From the NCBI GenBank assembly GCA_003856375.1, contig CP034120.1:2958501-3022500 (forward strand): a DNA stretch of 64,000 nt. The letters are read 5' to 3'. Every line of letters begins with the position of its first letter. Within the stretch, counting starts at the first letter, position 1. This document shows, in pieces, positions 1 to 8,870 of the stretch. The position numbers were made by a program, and so were the translations under genes. This DNA is from Glaciecola amylolytica (GTDB lineage: Bacteria; Bacteroidota; Bacteroidia; Flavobacteriales_D; Crocinitomicaceae). Under the pieces are notes generated by a model, which worked only from the letters and a program-made list of their open reading frames with translations, did no database searches and was not told the origin of the DNA.

Positions 1-1197
1 CGTCAATATCCTTGGAACGGTCACTTCGTTCGTCAGGACAACAAAGAATTCACAGGTATTATCCGTGCCAACTTCGTAAGAGGAAAAGGAGATTACATGG
101 GGGTTGCAGGACGTCTGAATGACGGTGCCGATGTAACTGCTCCGGTTGAATCTTTCTGGCCGAATGATTATGGTTTATACCACATGGCAGGAAACGTTTC
201 TGAGTGGGTAATGGATGTTTACCGTCCTTTAAGCTCTGAAGACTTTGATGAATTCCGTCCTTTCCGTGGAAATGTATTCCAAACGAAAGTATTGAACAAC
301 GACGGAGCTGTTGAGCAAAAGAACCAACAAGTAATGTATGATGTTCACGGAATGAAAGAATATCTGAACGCTTTCGAGCGTGTACGTTACCAACGTGTAT
401 CAGCAGCAAATCACAATCCGAATGATTCAATCATTCCAAGTGGAATTCAAATGCACAATCAGGCTGAGCACCGTTACAAGCGTGGTGTAGCTCCGGATGC
501 ATACTATGTTTCTCATGGAAAGAAGAAAGATTCTGTTGAATTGGCTTTAATTGCAGAGATTAATGCGGTATTGGACAGAGCAATTCAGGATAAGAATGAC
601 AAATACGAAATCGAAGCTTCAGCTTTAGTACAAGATGAAATTTTTGAAGGAATCTTTGCTGAAAGAACAAGACAAGGTCGTGATGAAGAATATTCATTTG
701 AAATCATTCCATTGCTTCGTGAAGGATTCAGCCAATTCATTATCGGTACACCGGGTAAACTGAAATACCGTAATGTAACTGAAGAAGAAAACATCGGTCG
801 ATTGAACTACCGTAAGGATGATTACATCGATTACCTGGACGGAGATATCGAAAGTTCTATTTACTACGATAACGATGATCGTAAGAATGGAATCAACGAA
901 GCAACTCGTGACCCTCATTTGATCATGTACCAAAACGAATACGAAACATACGATTTGAATGGTACTCCGATCAAACCGGAAGACAGAACATCCTGGCCAA
1001 CAACATTGATTTCTGATAAATCAAGAGTGTACAAAGGTGGTTCATGGAAAGATCGCGCATACTGGTTGAATGCAGGATCCAGAAGATACCTGGACGAAGC
1101 ACAATCAACTTGTACAATCGGATTCCGTTGTGCGATGGATCGTGTGGGAAGTCCTGTAGGACAGAACTATGGTAAAAAGAAGAAAAAGAAAAAATAA
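1..1197 (+). CDS. gldJ: Gliding motility / T9SS lipoprotein GldJ, 3' part
   Basis: The reading frame is open from base 1, so the gene begins upstream and only the last 398 codons are present. The protein has the formylglycine-generating-enzyme (sulfatase-modifying) fold: AGNVSEWVMD early and YKGGSWKDRAYWLNAGSRRY followed by TIGFRCAMD at the end, both hallmarks of that family. The C-terminus is a run of seven lysines. GldJ is an outer-membrane lipoprotein needed for gliding and type IX secretion in Flavobacterium; it lies directly upstream of murF there, as here, which supports this paralogue over GldK. The signal peptide and lipobox lie outside the window. No catalytic role is known for the fold in Gld proteins. 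Confidence 0.88.
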   Translation, partial: RQYPWNGHFVRQDNKEFTGIIRANFVRGKGDYMGVAGRLNDGADVTAPVESFWPNDYGLYHMAGNVSEWVMDVYRPLSSEDFDEFRPFRGNVFQTKVLNNDGAVEQKNQQVMYDVHGMKEYLNAFERVRYQRVSAANHNPNDSIIPSGIQMHNQAEHRYKRGVAPDAYYVSHGKKKDSVELALIAEINAVLDRAIQDKNDKYEIEASALVQDEIFEGIFAERTRQGRDEEYSFEIIPLLREGFSQFIIGTPGKLKYRNVTEEENIGRLNYRKDDYIDYLDGDIESSIYYDNDDRKNGINEATRDPHLIMYQNEYETYDLNGTPIKPEDRTSWPTTLISDKSRVYKGGSWKDRAYWLNAGSRRYLDEAQSTCTIGFRCAMDRVGSPVGQNYGKKKKKKK

Positions 1198-1213
1198 TAT
1201 TCAATGATTAATA

Positions 1214-1251
1214 AAAACCCCGATCCCGTGCTTACGAGATTGGGGTTTTTT
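1214..1251 (+). terminator. Rho-independent terminator after gldJ
   Basis: AAACCCCGATCCCGT pairs with ACGAGATTGGGGTTT (two G-U pairs) around a short loop and is followed by a T run. It ends 8 bases before the murF start, so murF would need read-through or its own promoter. Confidence 0.8.
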
Positions 1252-1258
1252 ATGAGAT

Positions 1259-2542
1259 ATGGAAACACTTTATAGTCTGTTTAAAGCAAGTACAGGAGTA
1301 GAAACCGATACGCGCAAGATTCAAAAAGGCTCCCTGTTTTTTTGTTTGAAAGGAGCCAACTTTGACGGAAATACTTTTGCGGAAGAAGCGATTAAATCGG
1401 GAGCTCTTGCAGCAGTGATTGACAATCCGGATTATCAGATTGAAGGAAAGACCTATTTGGTAGAAGATGTGCTTAAAACACTTCAGGATCTTGCCCGGTA
1501 TCATAGGAACCACTTTCAGATTCCAATGATCGGAATCACCGGAAGCAACGGGAAAACAACCTCCAAAGAATTAATTTCCGCAACATTAAGTACGCAGTTC
1601 AAAGTTCATTTCACACAAGGAAACCTGAACAATCACATTGGCGTTCCTCTCACCCTGCTCCAGTTAGACGAGTCTCACGAAATTGCCGTTATTGAAATGG
1701 GAGCCAACAAACCCGGAGACATCAAAGAATTGGTAGAAATTGCTCTTCCAACTCACGGAATCATTACCAACATCGGCAGAGCTCATTTAGAAGGTTTCAA
1801 ATCACTGGAAGGTGTTATCAAAACCAAAACCGAGTTGTTTGATTTCATCGCCGAAAACAACGGACATCTTTTTGCCAATAAGCAGGATGAGATCATCATG
1901 TCTAAACTTCCGGCTACAACTCAAAATCACTTTTACAACGATCCTTCAGAACTTCAAGGTGAACTTTTAAGTCTCACTCCATTCGTGAATATGAATTGGA
2001 GCGAACCGGGTTATACAAGTCCGGCTATTCAAACAAATCTGGTTGGAGAATACAATTTTATCAATTTTCTGGCAGCCATCCGGATCGGAAGATTCTTTGG
2101 AATCAGCGCGGAGAATTGCAATCAGGCTATTTCGGCTTATCAACCTACAAATAATCGCTCACAAGTCACTAAAACGGATAAAAACACGCTGATTGTTGAT
2201 TGCTACAACGCCAATCCGACAAGTATGCGCTCTGCCCTATCCAGTTTTGCGAAAATAGATAATCATGCAAAGATTTTTATTCTTGGTGATATGCGTGAAA
2301 TGGGAGATGATGCTCCGATGGTTCATGAAGAGGTTGTGCAACAAACGATCGATCTTCGCTTGAGCGGCTTTTTTATCGGAGAGGAATTTCTGAAGTTTAA
2401 AGGAACGCATCCGAATGCGATCTTTTTGAAATCAACAGATCCGTTGATCGAGCATTTCACAAACAATCCACCTTCTGATTTATTGATTTTGTTGAAAGGA
2501 TCGAGAGGGATTTCTTTGGAGAAGGTGATTCCGTATTTGTAA
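1259..2542 (+). CDS. murF: UDP-N-acetylmuramoyl-tripeptide--D-alanyl-D-alanine ligase
   Basis: This is the cytoplasmic Mur ligase that adds D-Ala-D-Ala to the UDP-MurNAc-tripeptide, the last soluble step of peptidoglycan precursor synthesis. The 427-residue protein has the N-terminal substrate domain, the ATP loop GITGSNGKTTS at residues 92-102, the Mur central-domain stretch NLNNHIGVPLTLL, and the C-terminal motif DCYNANPTSM. Length is normal for MurF. The start at 1259 is the only ATG that gives the full N-terminal domain; an ATG at 1252 opens another frame that stops at once. It follows gldJ with only a terminator between them, an order also seen in other flavobacteria. Confidence 0.95.
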   Translation: METLYSLFKASTGVETDTRKIQKGSLFFCLKGANFDGNTFAEEAIKSGALAAVIDNPDYQIEGKTYLVEDVLKTLQDLARYHRNHFQIPMIGITGSNGKTTSKELISATLSTQFKVHFTQGNLNNHIGVPLTLLQLDESHEIAVIEMGANKPGDIKELVEIALPTHGIITNIGRAHLEGFKSLEGVIKTKTELFDFIAENNGHLFANKQDEIIMSKLPATTQNHFYNDPSELQGELLSLTPFVNMNWSEPGYTSPAIQTNLVGEYNFINFLAAIRIGRFFGISAENCNQAISAYQPTNNRSQVTKTDKNTLIVDCYNANPTSMRSALSSFAKIDNHAKIFILGDMREMGDDAPMVHEEVVQQTIDLRLSGFFIGEEFLKFKGTHPNAIFLKSTDPLIEHFTNNPPSDLLILLKGSRGISLEKVIPYL

Positions 2543-2670
2543 TCAAGGAGAGGCATATCCTTGCTCGAAAACAGCATCGTTTTCGCGATCTGGTTGCAAA
2601 TTCGCGATATTGCGTATTGGCCAGTCTGGATATACGATTCAGAAGAAATAACAAGACAAAAAACAGCATA

Positions 2671-2710
2671 AAAAAAGTCGGGGCGAAAAATTTTTCGCCC
2701 CGACTTTTTT
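2671..2710. terminator. Perfect 40-bp palindrome, bidirectional terminator
   Basis: The two 20-base arms are exact reverse complements with no loop; the left arm runs A6-GTCGGGGCG-A5. It sits between the convergent murF and acyl-CoA dehydrogenase genes, where its A and T tracts would terminate transcription from both sides. A close relative with the same GGGGCGAAAAATTTTTCGCC core lies at 45662-45697. Confidence 0.8.
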
Positions 2711-2728
2711 ATCTCCTAATGACCAATC

Positions 2729-3871
2729 TTAATCAGCCAGAATATTTCTTGAAATCACAATTTTCTGTACTTCAGAAGTTCCTTCGTAAATCTGGGTAAT
2801 CTTCGCGTCACGCATCAAACGTTCAACGTGGTACTCTTTTACGTATCCGTAACCTCCGTGAATCTGAACAGCTTCTACTGTTTGCTCCATTGCTACTTTC
2901 GAAGCATACAATTTCGCCATTGCAGAAGATTGATCAAAGTTTCTACCAGCATCTTTATCTGCAGCAGCACGGTAAACCAACAAACGAGCAGCCTCGATTT
3001 CCGTAGCCATATCTGCGATTTTAAATGCAATTGCCTGATGCTTGTAAATCTCTTTTCCGAATGCTTTACGTTCTTTAGAATAAGCAGCAGCTAATTCAAA
3101 TCCTCCTGCAGCAATTCCTAAAGCTTGAGCAGCAATCCCGATACGACCTCCGGAAAGCGTTTTCATAGCAAATTTGAATCCAAATCCATCTTCTCCGATA
3201 CGATTTTCTTTCGGAACTTTCACGTCGTTAAACAACAAAGTATGCGTATCACTTCCACGAATTCCCAATTTATCTTCTTTCGCACCAACGATGAAACCTT
3301 CCATTCCTCGTTCTACGATCAATGCATTGATTCCTCTGTGTCCCAATTCAGGATTTGTTTGAGCAATTACAATGTAAGTTGAAGCAGTAGAACCATTCGT
3401 AATCCAGTTCTTTGTTCCATTCAACAAATAGTAATCTCCCATATCAACCGCAGTTGTGCGTTGAGAAGTAGCATCAGAACCAGCTTCAGGCTCAGACAAA
3501 CAAAATGCTCCGATCTTTTCTCCTTTTGCCAAAGGAACCAAAAACTTCATTTTTTGCTCTTCGTTACCGAACTTTTCCAATCCCCAGCATACAAGAGAAT
3601 TATTCACAGACATACAAACAGAAGTCGAAGCATCTACTTTTGAAATTTCCTCCATGGCCAATACATAAGACATGGTGTCCATTCCTCCACCTCCATACTT
3701 CGGGTCAACCATCATTCCTAAGAATCCTAGTTCACCAAGTTGTTTCATTTCTTCAACAGGAAATTTTTGATCTCTATCCCGATCTATTACCCCAGGTTTT
3801 AAAACGTTTTGAGCGAAATCACGTGCAGCTTCTTTTACCGCTTGTTGTTCTTCTGTCAATTCGAAATTCAT
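2729..3871 (-). CDS. Acyl-CoA dehydrogenase (short/medium-chain type)
   Basis: This FAD enzyme makes the first alpha,beta-oxidation of an acyl-CoA in fatty-acid or branched-chain amino-acid breakdown and passes electrons to ETF. The 380 residues match the family length. Visible are the FAD/substrate signature AFCLSEPEAGSDATS near residues 122-135, the second family signature (QIHGGYGYVKEYHVERLMRD) and IYEGTSEVQ near the C-terminus, whose Glu363 is in the place of the catalytic base of short-chain and butyryl-CoA dehydrogenases. The gene is alone on the minus strand, diverging from anmK. Exact chain-length preference cannot be read from sequence. Confidence 0.92.
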   Translation of the reverse strand: MNFELTEEQQAVKEAARDFAQNVLKPGVIDRDRDQKFPVEEMKQLGELGFLGMMVDPKYGGGGMDTMSYVLAMEEISKVDASTSVCMSVNNSLVCWGLEKFGNEEQKMKFLVPLAKGEKIGAFCLSEPEAGSDATSQRTTAVDMGDYYLLNGTKNWITNGSTASTYIVIAQTNPELGHRGINALIVERGMEGFIVGAKEDKLGIRGSDTHTLLFNDVKVPKENRIGEDGFGFKFAMKTLSGGRIGIAAQALGIAAGGFELAAAYSKERKAFGKEIYKHQAIAFKIADMATEIEAARLLVYRAAADKDAGRNFDQSSAMAKLYASKVAMEQTVEAVQIHGGYGYVKEYHVERLMRDAKITQIYEGTSEVQKIVISRNILAD

Positions 3872-3906
3872 CTGTATCGCAGTTTATTTTATATTTGTTC
3901 AGAAGA

Positions 3907-3914
3907 CAAATGTA
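3907..3914 (-). promoter_or_regulatory. -7 promoter element for the acyl-CoA dehydrogenase gene
   Basis: On the minus strand this reads TACATTTG, an exact match to the Bacteroidota -7 consensus TAnnTTTG, 35 bases upstream of the ATG. No clear -33 TTTG was found at the expected distance. Confidence 0.5.
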
Positions 3915-3941
3915 CCTATAAAAACTTAATTTTCGTCTTTT

Positions 3942-5012
3942 ATGATTTCATTCAAAATAATCGGCTTAATGTCAGGAACTTCACTGGATGGAGTTGACAT
4001 TACATATGCCAGCTACACAAAGATTTCAGATAAAAATTGGGAGTTTGTACTTCATGCGTCAAAAACAGTTCAGTTTACCGAAATACTACTTTCCAGTCTG
4101 CACGAAGCAACAAAGCTAACAGGCTCTCAATTAGCCACTTTGGATCATGATTTAGGATTGTTTTTCGCATCCTGCATCAATGATTTCATTGCCGAAAATA
4201 ACATTCCGAAAACGGAAGTGGATGCCATTGCTTCTCACGGACAAACCATCTTCCATCAGCCACAACGGGGATTCACTACTCAAATCGGAAACCCGGCAGT
4301 GATTGCGGTGAAAACAGGGATTACCACTATTGGGGATTTCAGGACCAAAGATGTTTTGTTTGGCGGACAAGGAGCACCACTCGTTCCGATCGGAGATTTT
4401 TACCTGTTCGGAGCAAAAGCCGATGGTTTTATCAATATCGGCGGCTTCGCAAATATAAGTTTTGAGCAAAAAGGCATCGTAAAGGCTTATGACATTTGTC
4501 CGGCAAATCTTCCAATGAACAAACTGGCTCGTTCCAAAAACCTGGAATACGATAAAAACGGTGATCTGGCAAGAGCCGGCGAACTGAATTATTTCTTACT
4601 CGATCTGCTGAACAGCCTGGATTATTATCAGGAAGAAGGACCGAAATCGCTTGGGACCGAATGGCTGGAACAGCACTTCTACCCTTTGCTGAAGTTTGAC
4701 AAGGACATTGAAAATAACCTGGCAACGGTGGTGGAACACATCGCGATTCAGTTGGGAGAAATATGCACTAAAAACAACCTCAAACGCGTCATGATAACCG
4801 GAGGAGGAGCAAAAAACACCTTCCTGATCGAACGTTTCAAACGCTATTACGATGGCGAAATTATTTCTGTCGACAAAGATCTGATCGACTACAAAGAAGC
4901 ACTCATTTTTGGTTTACTGGGAGCTTTGAATTTGAACAACGAGCCAAACTGCATTGCCAGTGTGACGGGGGCAAGTAAAAATGTTATCGGAGGTGTACAT
5001 CATTTGCCTTAA
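3942..5012 (+). CDS. anmK: Anhydro-N-acetylmuramic acid kinase
   Basis: AnmK opens the 1,6-anhydro ring of anhydroMurNAc and phosphorylates it to MurNAc-6-phosphate, salvaging cell-wall sugar in the cytoplasm. The 356-residue protein shows the ATP-binding loop GLMSGTSLDGVD at residues 8-19, the SHGQTIFHQP segment, GDFRTKDVLFGGQGAPLVPIGD with the catalytic Asp region, and MITGGGAKNTFLIERF near the C-terminus. It is only slightly shorter than the E. coli enzyme. The start at 3942 places GLMSGTS at its usual distance from the N-terminus. It is divergent from the acyl-CoA dehydrogenase gene and stands alone; it complements murF and murB in this window. Confidence 0.95.
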   Translation: MISFKIIGLMSGTSLDGVDITYASYTKISDKNWEFVLHASKTVQFTEILLSSLHEATKLTGSQLATLDHDLGLFFASCINDFIAENNIPKTEVDAIASHGQTIFHQPQRGFTTQIGNPAVIAVKTGITTIGDFRTKDVLFGGQGAPLVPIGDFYLFGAKADGFINIGGFANISFEQKGIVKAYDICPANLPMNKLARSKNLEYDKNGDLARAGELNYFLLDLLNSLDYYQEEGPKSLGTEWLEQHFYPLLKFDKDIENNLATVVEHIAIQLGEICTKNNLKRVMITGGGAKNTFLIERFKRYYDGEIISVDKDLIDYKEALIFGLLGALNLNNEPNCIASVTGASKNVIGGVHHLP

Positions 5013-5079
5013 AATCTTGTACTTGCACAAATAGTTTGACCAGTTCCATTTCTTTTCATGCTAAAAGCCCAATAATTCC

Positions 5080-5087
5080 TACTTTTG
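5080..5087 (+). promoter_or_regulatory. -7 promoter element for the amino-acid dehydrogenase gene
   Basis: TACTTTTG matches TAnnTTTG exactly and would give a leader of about 35 bases before the ATG at 5129. Confidence 0.5.
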
Positions 5088-5128
5088 CAGCTCAATATTT
5101 GAATGCTATATAATAGAAGAACAATACC

Positions 5129-6358
5129 ATGAAAGATTTACTTCACAAGTTTGAAAATAAGCGCCCTGAAATTGTATTTGAGTGGAAAGATGCAGAAACA
5201 GAAGCAGAAGGATGGGTAGTTATTAACTCTTTGCGCGGCGGTGCTGCCGGTGGTGGTACGCGTATGCGTGTTGGTCTGGACAAACGCGAAGTGGAAAGTC
5301 TTGCGAAAACAATGGAAGTAAAATTCACCGTTGCAGGACCTCCGATCGGTGGAGCAAAATCAGGAATTAACTTCGACCCGAAAGACCCGCGTAAAGAAGG
5401 TGTTTTGAGAAGATGGTATGCAGCTGTTACTCCGCTTTTGAAACATTACTACGGAACAGGTGGAGATTTGAATGTAGATGAGATTCACGAAGTAATTCCG
5501 ATTACGGAAGATTGTGGAATCTGGCATCCGCAGGAAGGGGTTTTTAACGGACACTTCCAACCAAGAGAAGCACAAAAAATCAATCGAATCGGACAACTTC
5601 GTCAGGGAGTTTTGAAAGTGATTGAAGACAAGCAATACAGCCCGAGCGTCGAGAAAAAATATGTTGTTGCCGACATGATCACAGGTTATGGAGTGGCGCA
5701 ATCCGTTGCACATTACTACAATATCTGGGGTGGCGACATTCAAGGAAAAAAAGTAATTGTTCAGGGTTGGGGAAATGTGGCTTCTGCGGGAGCTTACTAT
5801 TTGGCTCAATCCGGAGCAAAAGTGGTCGGAATTATTGACCGTGTTGGTGGATTGATCAACGAAAACGGATTCTCCTTAGAAGAGATCAAACAATTGTTCC
5901 TGACTAAAAACGGAAATGAGATCGTTCATCCGGACTTGAAGTCTTTCGAAGAAATCAATGCAAAAATCTGGGATATTCAGGCAGATGTATTCATTCCTTG
6001 CGCGGCTTCCCGTTTGATTACGCAAGAACAGGTAGAACGTATGATTAAAGGTGGAGTTCAGGTGATTGCAGCAGGAGCGAATGTTCCTTTTGCAGACAAA
6101 GAAATCTTCTTCGGTCCGATTGCTGATTATGCAGATAATCACCTTTCAGTGATTCCTGATTTCATTTCGAACTGTGGAATGGCGCGCGTTTTTGCTTATT
6201 TGATGAGTAACGACCTGAAAGAACTGACTGATCAGGGCATTTTCGAAGACACGAGTAACATCATTCGTGATGCATTGCAAAAAGCACATGCCAAGAATCC
6301 TGCAAAAACAGGAATTGCCAAAGGAGCTTTTGAAATTGCATTGAACCAATTAGTATAA
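5129..6358 (+). CDS. Glu/Leu/Phe/Val dehydrogenase
   Basis: This is an NAD(P)-dependent oxidative deaminase of the ELFV family, interconverting an amino acid and its 2-oxo acid. The dimerisation/catalytic domain shows RGGAAGGGTRM, VAGPPIGGAKSGINFDP with the catalytic Lys77, and GTGGDLNVDE with Asp113. The Rossmann part has VIVQGWGNVASAGAYYLAQSG. At 409 residues it is between leucine dehydrogenases (~365) and hexameric glutamate dehydrogenases (~450). The PPIGGAKSGI loop differs from the PYGGAKGGI of classic glutamate dehydrogenases and the GGGKAVI of leucine dehydrogenases, so the substrate is left open. NhaA follows after only 6 bases, so the two may be co-transcribed. Confidence 0.9.
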   Translation: MKDLLHKFENKRPEIVFEWKDAETEAEGWVVINSLRGGAAGGGTRMRVGLDKREVESLAKTMEVKFTVAGPPIGGAKSGINFDPKDPRKEGVLRRWYAAVTPLLKHYYGTGGDLNVDEIHEVIPITEDCGIWHPQEGVFNGHFQPREAQKINRIGQLRQGVLKVIEDKQYSPSVEKKYVVADMITGYGVAQSVAHYYNIWGGDIQGKKVIVQGWGNVASAGAYYLAQSGAKVVGIIDRVGGLINENGFSLEEIKQLFLTKNGNEIVHPDLKSFEEINAKIWDIQADVFIPCAASRLITQEQVERMIKGGVQVIAAGANVPFADKEIFFGPIADYADNHLSVIPDFISNCGMARVFAYLMSNDLKELTDQGIFEDTSNIIRDALQKAHAKNPAKTGIAKGAFEIALNQLV

Positions 6359-6364
6359 CGATTC

Positions 6365-7549
6365 ATGGCTAAAGCAAAGTTAAATAGCCATGTTTTCAAA
6401 AAGTTTTTTGAAAGTGAAAAATCGAGTGGATTAACCTTGATTGCGTTTACCATTCTGTCACTTTTACTTGCAAATTCTTCAATCAAGGAGCAATACACGG
6501 AATTTTGGGAATATTCCCTTGCCGGATTGAGCCTTGAACACTGGATTAATGACGGTCTTATGGCCGTCTTTTTTCTTTTGGTCGGATTGGAATTGAAGCG
6601 GGAATTTCTGGTTGGAGAACTCTCTTCTCTCAAAAAAGCCACGCTTCCCATTTTCAGTGCTTTAGGCGGAATGATTGTCCCGGCAGGGATTTTCATTCTG
6701 ATCAATTTTGGAAAACCGACTGTTACAGGTTTCGGTATTCCTATGGCGACCGATATTGCATTCGCATTAGGAGCTCTTTCACTGCTGGGCAACAAAGTCC
6801 CTCTTTCGATCAAAGTTTTTTTGACCGCGCTTGCTGTTATTGATGATCTGGGGGCCATCGTCGTGATTGCCGTTTTTTATACCAAAACCATTTTTTGGCT
6901 CTACTTGCTGATTGCATTGGGAATTTTTGCTTTCCTCCTGATGCTGAACAAACTGAAAATAACTTCTCTGTGGATTTATCTTCCCTTGGGAATCGTGATG
7001 TGGTACTTCATGCATCATTCAGGAATTCACGCAACGATTACCGGAGTATTGCTGGCTTTAGCAATTCCATCCTTCAGCAGTTCTTCCAAAAAACATTCAC
7101 CTTCAGATCGTTTACAGGAATCGCTCCACTACCCTGTTCCCTTTTTCATTCTCCCTTTGTTTGCGTTGGTGAATACTGCCATCGAAATCGGGCCGGGCTG
7201 GGACAAAGCGCTCTTTGAAAGTGCAAGTCTCGGAATTTTATTGGGGTTAGTCGTCGGAAAACCAATCGGAATCATCATTTTCACCTGGCTTTCCATCAAA
7301 TTAAAACTTGCAGACAAACCTCCCGGAACATCGTGGAGTAAACTATTCGGAGTTGGGATTTTGGGCGGAATCGGATTTACCATGTCTATTTTCGTGACCA
7401 TTCTTGCATTTACAGACAAAGCACTCATCAACGATTCGAAGTTCGCCATTCTCATTTCATCACTTCTGGCTGGAATGATCGGGTATTTTTGGTTGAAATT
7501 CAGTTTCAGAAAGACTTCATCTTCCAAAATTCCGAAAGAAAAGAAGTAG
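6365..7549 (+). CDS. nhaA: Na+/H+ antiporter NhaA
   Basis: NhaA expels Na+ in exchange for protons across the inner membrane, controlling salt and pH stress. The 394-residue, strongly hydrophobic protein has about 12 membrane segments. Key motifs are GLELKREFLVGEL near residue 75, PMATDIAFALG with Asp130, and AVIDDLGAI with Asp160-Asp161, matching the ion-binding aspartates Asp133, Asp163 and Asp164 of E. coli NhaA. HHSGIHATITGVLLAL is the conserved later segment. The start ATG lies 6 bases after the dehydrogenase stop. The C-terminus is a short basic tail. Confidence 0.95.
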   Translation: MAKAKLNSHVFKKFFESEKSSGLTLIAFTILSLLLANSSIKEQYTEFWEYSLAGLSLEHWINDGLMAVFFLLVGLELKREFLVGELSSLKKATLPIFSALGGMIVPAGIFILINFGKPTVTGFGIPMATDIAFALGALSLLGNKVPLSIKVFLTALAVIDDLGAIVVIAVFYTKTIFWLYLLIALGIFAFLLMLNKLKITSLWIYLPLGIVMWYFMHHSGIHATITGVLLALAIPSFSSSSKKHSPSDRLQESLHYPVPFFILPLFALVNTAIEIGPGWDKALFESASLGILLGLVVGKPIGIIIFTWLSIKLKLADKPPGTSWSKLFGVGILGGIGFTMSIFVTILAFTDKALINDSKFAILISSLLAGMIGYFWLKFSFRKTSSSKIPKEKK

Positions 7550-7680
7550 ATCGGTGTAACGAATTCCCTCCGGATTCATTATTTAAAGTATAAGCGCGAA
7601 TCCAAACAACTCCAATCCCTATAAACAAAATACTGTGAATATCTCTTCAAATAAAGGGAGAATCATCTGTTATTGGGGCG

Positions 7681-7688
7681 TATTTTTG
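7681..7688 (+). promoter_or_regulatory. -7 promoter element for the exbB-exbD-tonB operon
   Basis: TATTTTTG matches TAnnTTTG. Transcription would start near 7693, upstream of both possible exbB starts. The region 7550-7680 holds no other recognisable feature. Confidence 0.45.
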
Positions 7689-7720
7689 GAAATTGATTCA
7701 TGTATTCATTTATAAACCAG

Positions 7721-8455
7721 ATGAAAAAAGCAACAATATTTACATTTATACTTTTGGCAACTCCATTTTTAAGCTTGGCTCAAGTTGTTGAAAAAACTGC
7801 TCAGGAAGCAGAAAAAGCAGTACCAGGAGAAAAAATTTCCGCATTGGAGTTTGTAATGAAAGGTGGTGTCTTCATCATCCCGATTATTATCTTGTTGTTT
7901 TATACTGTTTACGTTGTAATCGAGCGTTACCGCTACATTCGTCGCATGTCTGTCTACAATCCGAATTTGTTGAGTGACATTCGTATGAATTTGGAAAAAG
8001 GAAACATTCAGGATGCTTTGAATCATGTTCAGCGTGATCAATCAGCATACGGTTCCGTAGTTGCAGAGGGAATTCAGACAATCGGAAGACCCGTTTCCGA
8101 AATCGAATCCAATATGGAAAAAGTAGCCAATATCGAAGTGGCGAAAATGGAAAAAGGAATGGGAATTCTTGGTTTGATCGCCGGGATTGCTCCAACCTTC
8201 GGATTTATCGGTACGATTGCCGGAGTAATTAAGATCTTCTACAACATTTCCATTTCCGAGAATGTCAGTATCGGAAACATCTCCGGAGGTTTGTACGAAA
8301 AAATGATCAGTTCGGGTGCAGGTTTGGTTGTTGGTATTATTGCCTACTCGGCATACCACATCCTGAACGCGATGATTGACAGCTACACCTTGAAAATTCA
8401 GTCAACGAACTTAGGATTTATAAACATCATTCAACGCCCAGGAAAATGGCAATAA
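7721..8455 (+). CDS. exbB: MotA/TolQ/ExbB proton channel family protein
   Basis: ExbB-type subunit of the inner-membrane proton-driven motor that powers TonB. From the chosen start the protein has 244 residues. It begins MKKATIFTFILLATPFLSLAQ, a cleavable signal peptide common in Bacteroidota ExbB proteins. It then has a span around FIIPIIILLFYTVYVVIERY and two further spans, with the family core GLIAGIAPTFGFIGTIAGVI and GLYEKMISSGAGLVVGIIAYSAYHIL. An in-frame ATG at 7700 would add seven residues before the signal peptide; 7721 is preferred because it starts the signal sequence directly. The 3' end overlaps exbD by 10 bases. Confidence 0.9.
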   Translation: MKKATIFTFILLATPFLSLAQVVEKTAQEAEKAVPGEKISALEFVMKGGVFIIPIIILLFYTVYVVIERYRYIRRMSVYNPNLLSDIRMNLEKGNIQDALNHVQRDQSAYGSVVAEGIQTIGRPVSEIESNMEKVANIEVAKMEKGMGILGLIAGIAPTFGFIGTIAGVIKIFYNISISENVSIGNISGGLYEKMISSGAGLVVGIIAYSAYHILNAMIDSYTLKIQSTNLGFINIIQRPGKWQ

Positions 8456-8841
8456 AACGAAAAAGACGCTTTCATGCGGGGGTAGAATCCTCCTCCATGA
8501 GTGACATCATGTTCTTCTTGCTTTTGTTTTTCTTGATTATCTCAACATTGGCAAACCCGAACGTGGTGAAAGTTCCGCTTCCGGATGCGAAAGAAACAGA
8601 TAATAAAGTGGGATCTCACCTCACTTTAACTGTTACCAGCGATAAAAAATACTACCTTGACAAGGAAGAAGTAGCACCTCAAAATCTGGAGGTACGATTA
8701 TTGCAGGAAACAAAATTGCGAAAAGATGAAACCGTAGTGCTACGTCCTGCGTATGACTTGGATGTTCAGGAATTGATAGACTTGTTACAGCTTGGATTGA
8801 AACATCAATTGAAGTTCGTAATCGCTACCAAAGCCGGATAA
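8446..8841 (+). CDS. exbD: ExbD/TolR biopolymer transport protein
   Basis: Partner of ExbB in the proton channel. The 131 residues have the classic layout: short basic cytoplasmic head (MAIKRKRRFHAG), one membrane span MFFLLLFFLIISTLANP preceded by MSDI, whose Asp20 is in the place of the conserved proton-carrying aspartate of ExbD, and a periplasmic domain ending in a LIDLLQLGLKHQLKFVIATKAG segment typical of ExbD/TolR. It overlaps exbB by 10 bases, indicating translational coupling. Only one ExbD is present, whereas many Bacteroidota Ton operons carry two. Confidence 0.92.
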   Translation: MAIKRKRRFHAGVESSSMSDIMFFLLLFFLIISTLANPNVVKVPLPDAKETDNKVGSHLTLTVTSDKKYYLDKEEVAPQNLEVRLLQETKLRKDETVVLRPAYDLDVQELIDLLQLGLKHQLKFVIATKAG

Positions 8842-8870
8842 AATAAGGTATTTATTTAAATTCAGAAAAT

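Noticed and set aside
3461..3921. Plus-strand open frames inside the acyl-CoA dehydrogenase region
   Set aside because: They are antisense to a gene with full family motifs and have no recognisable domains of their own.
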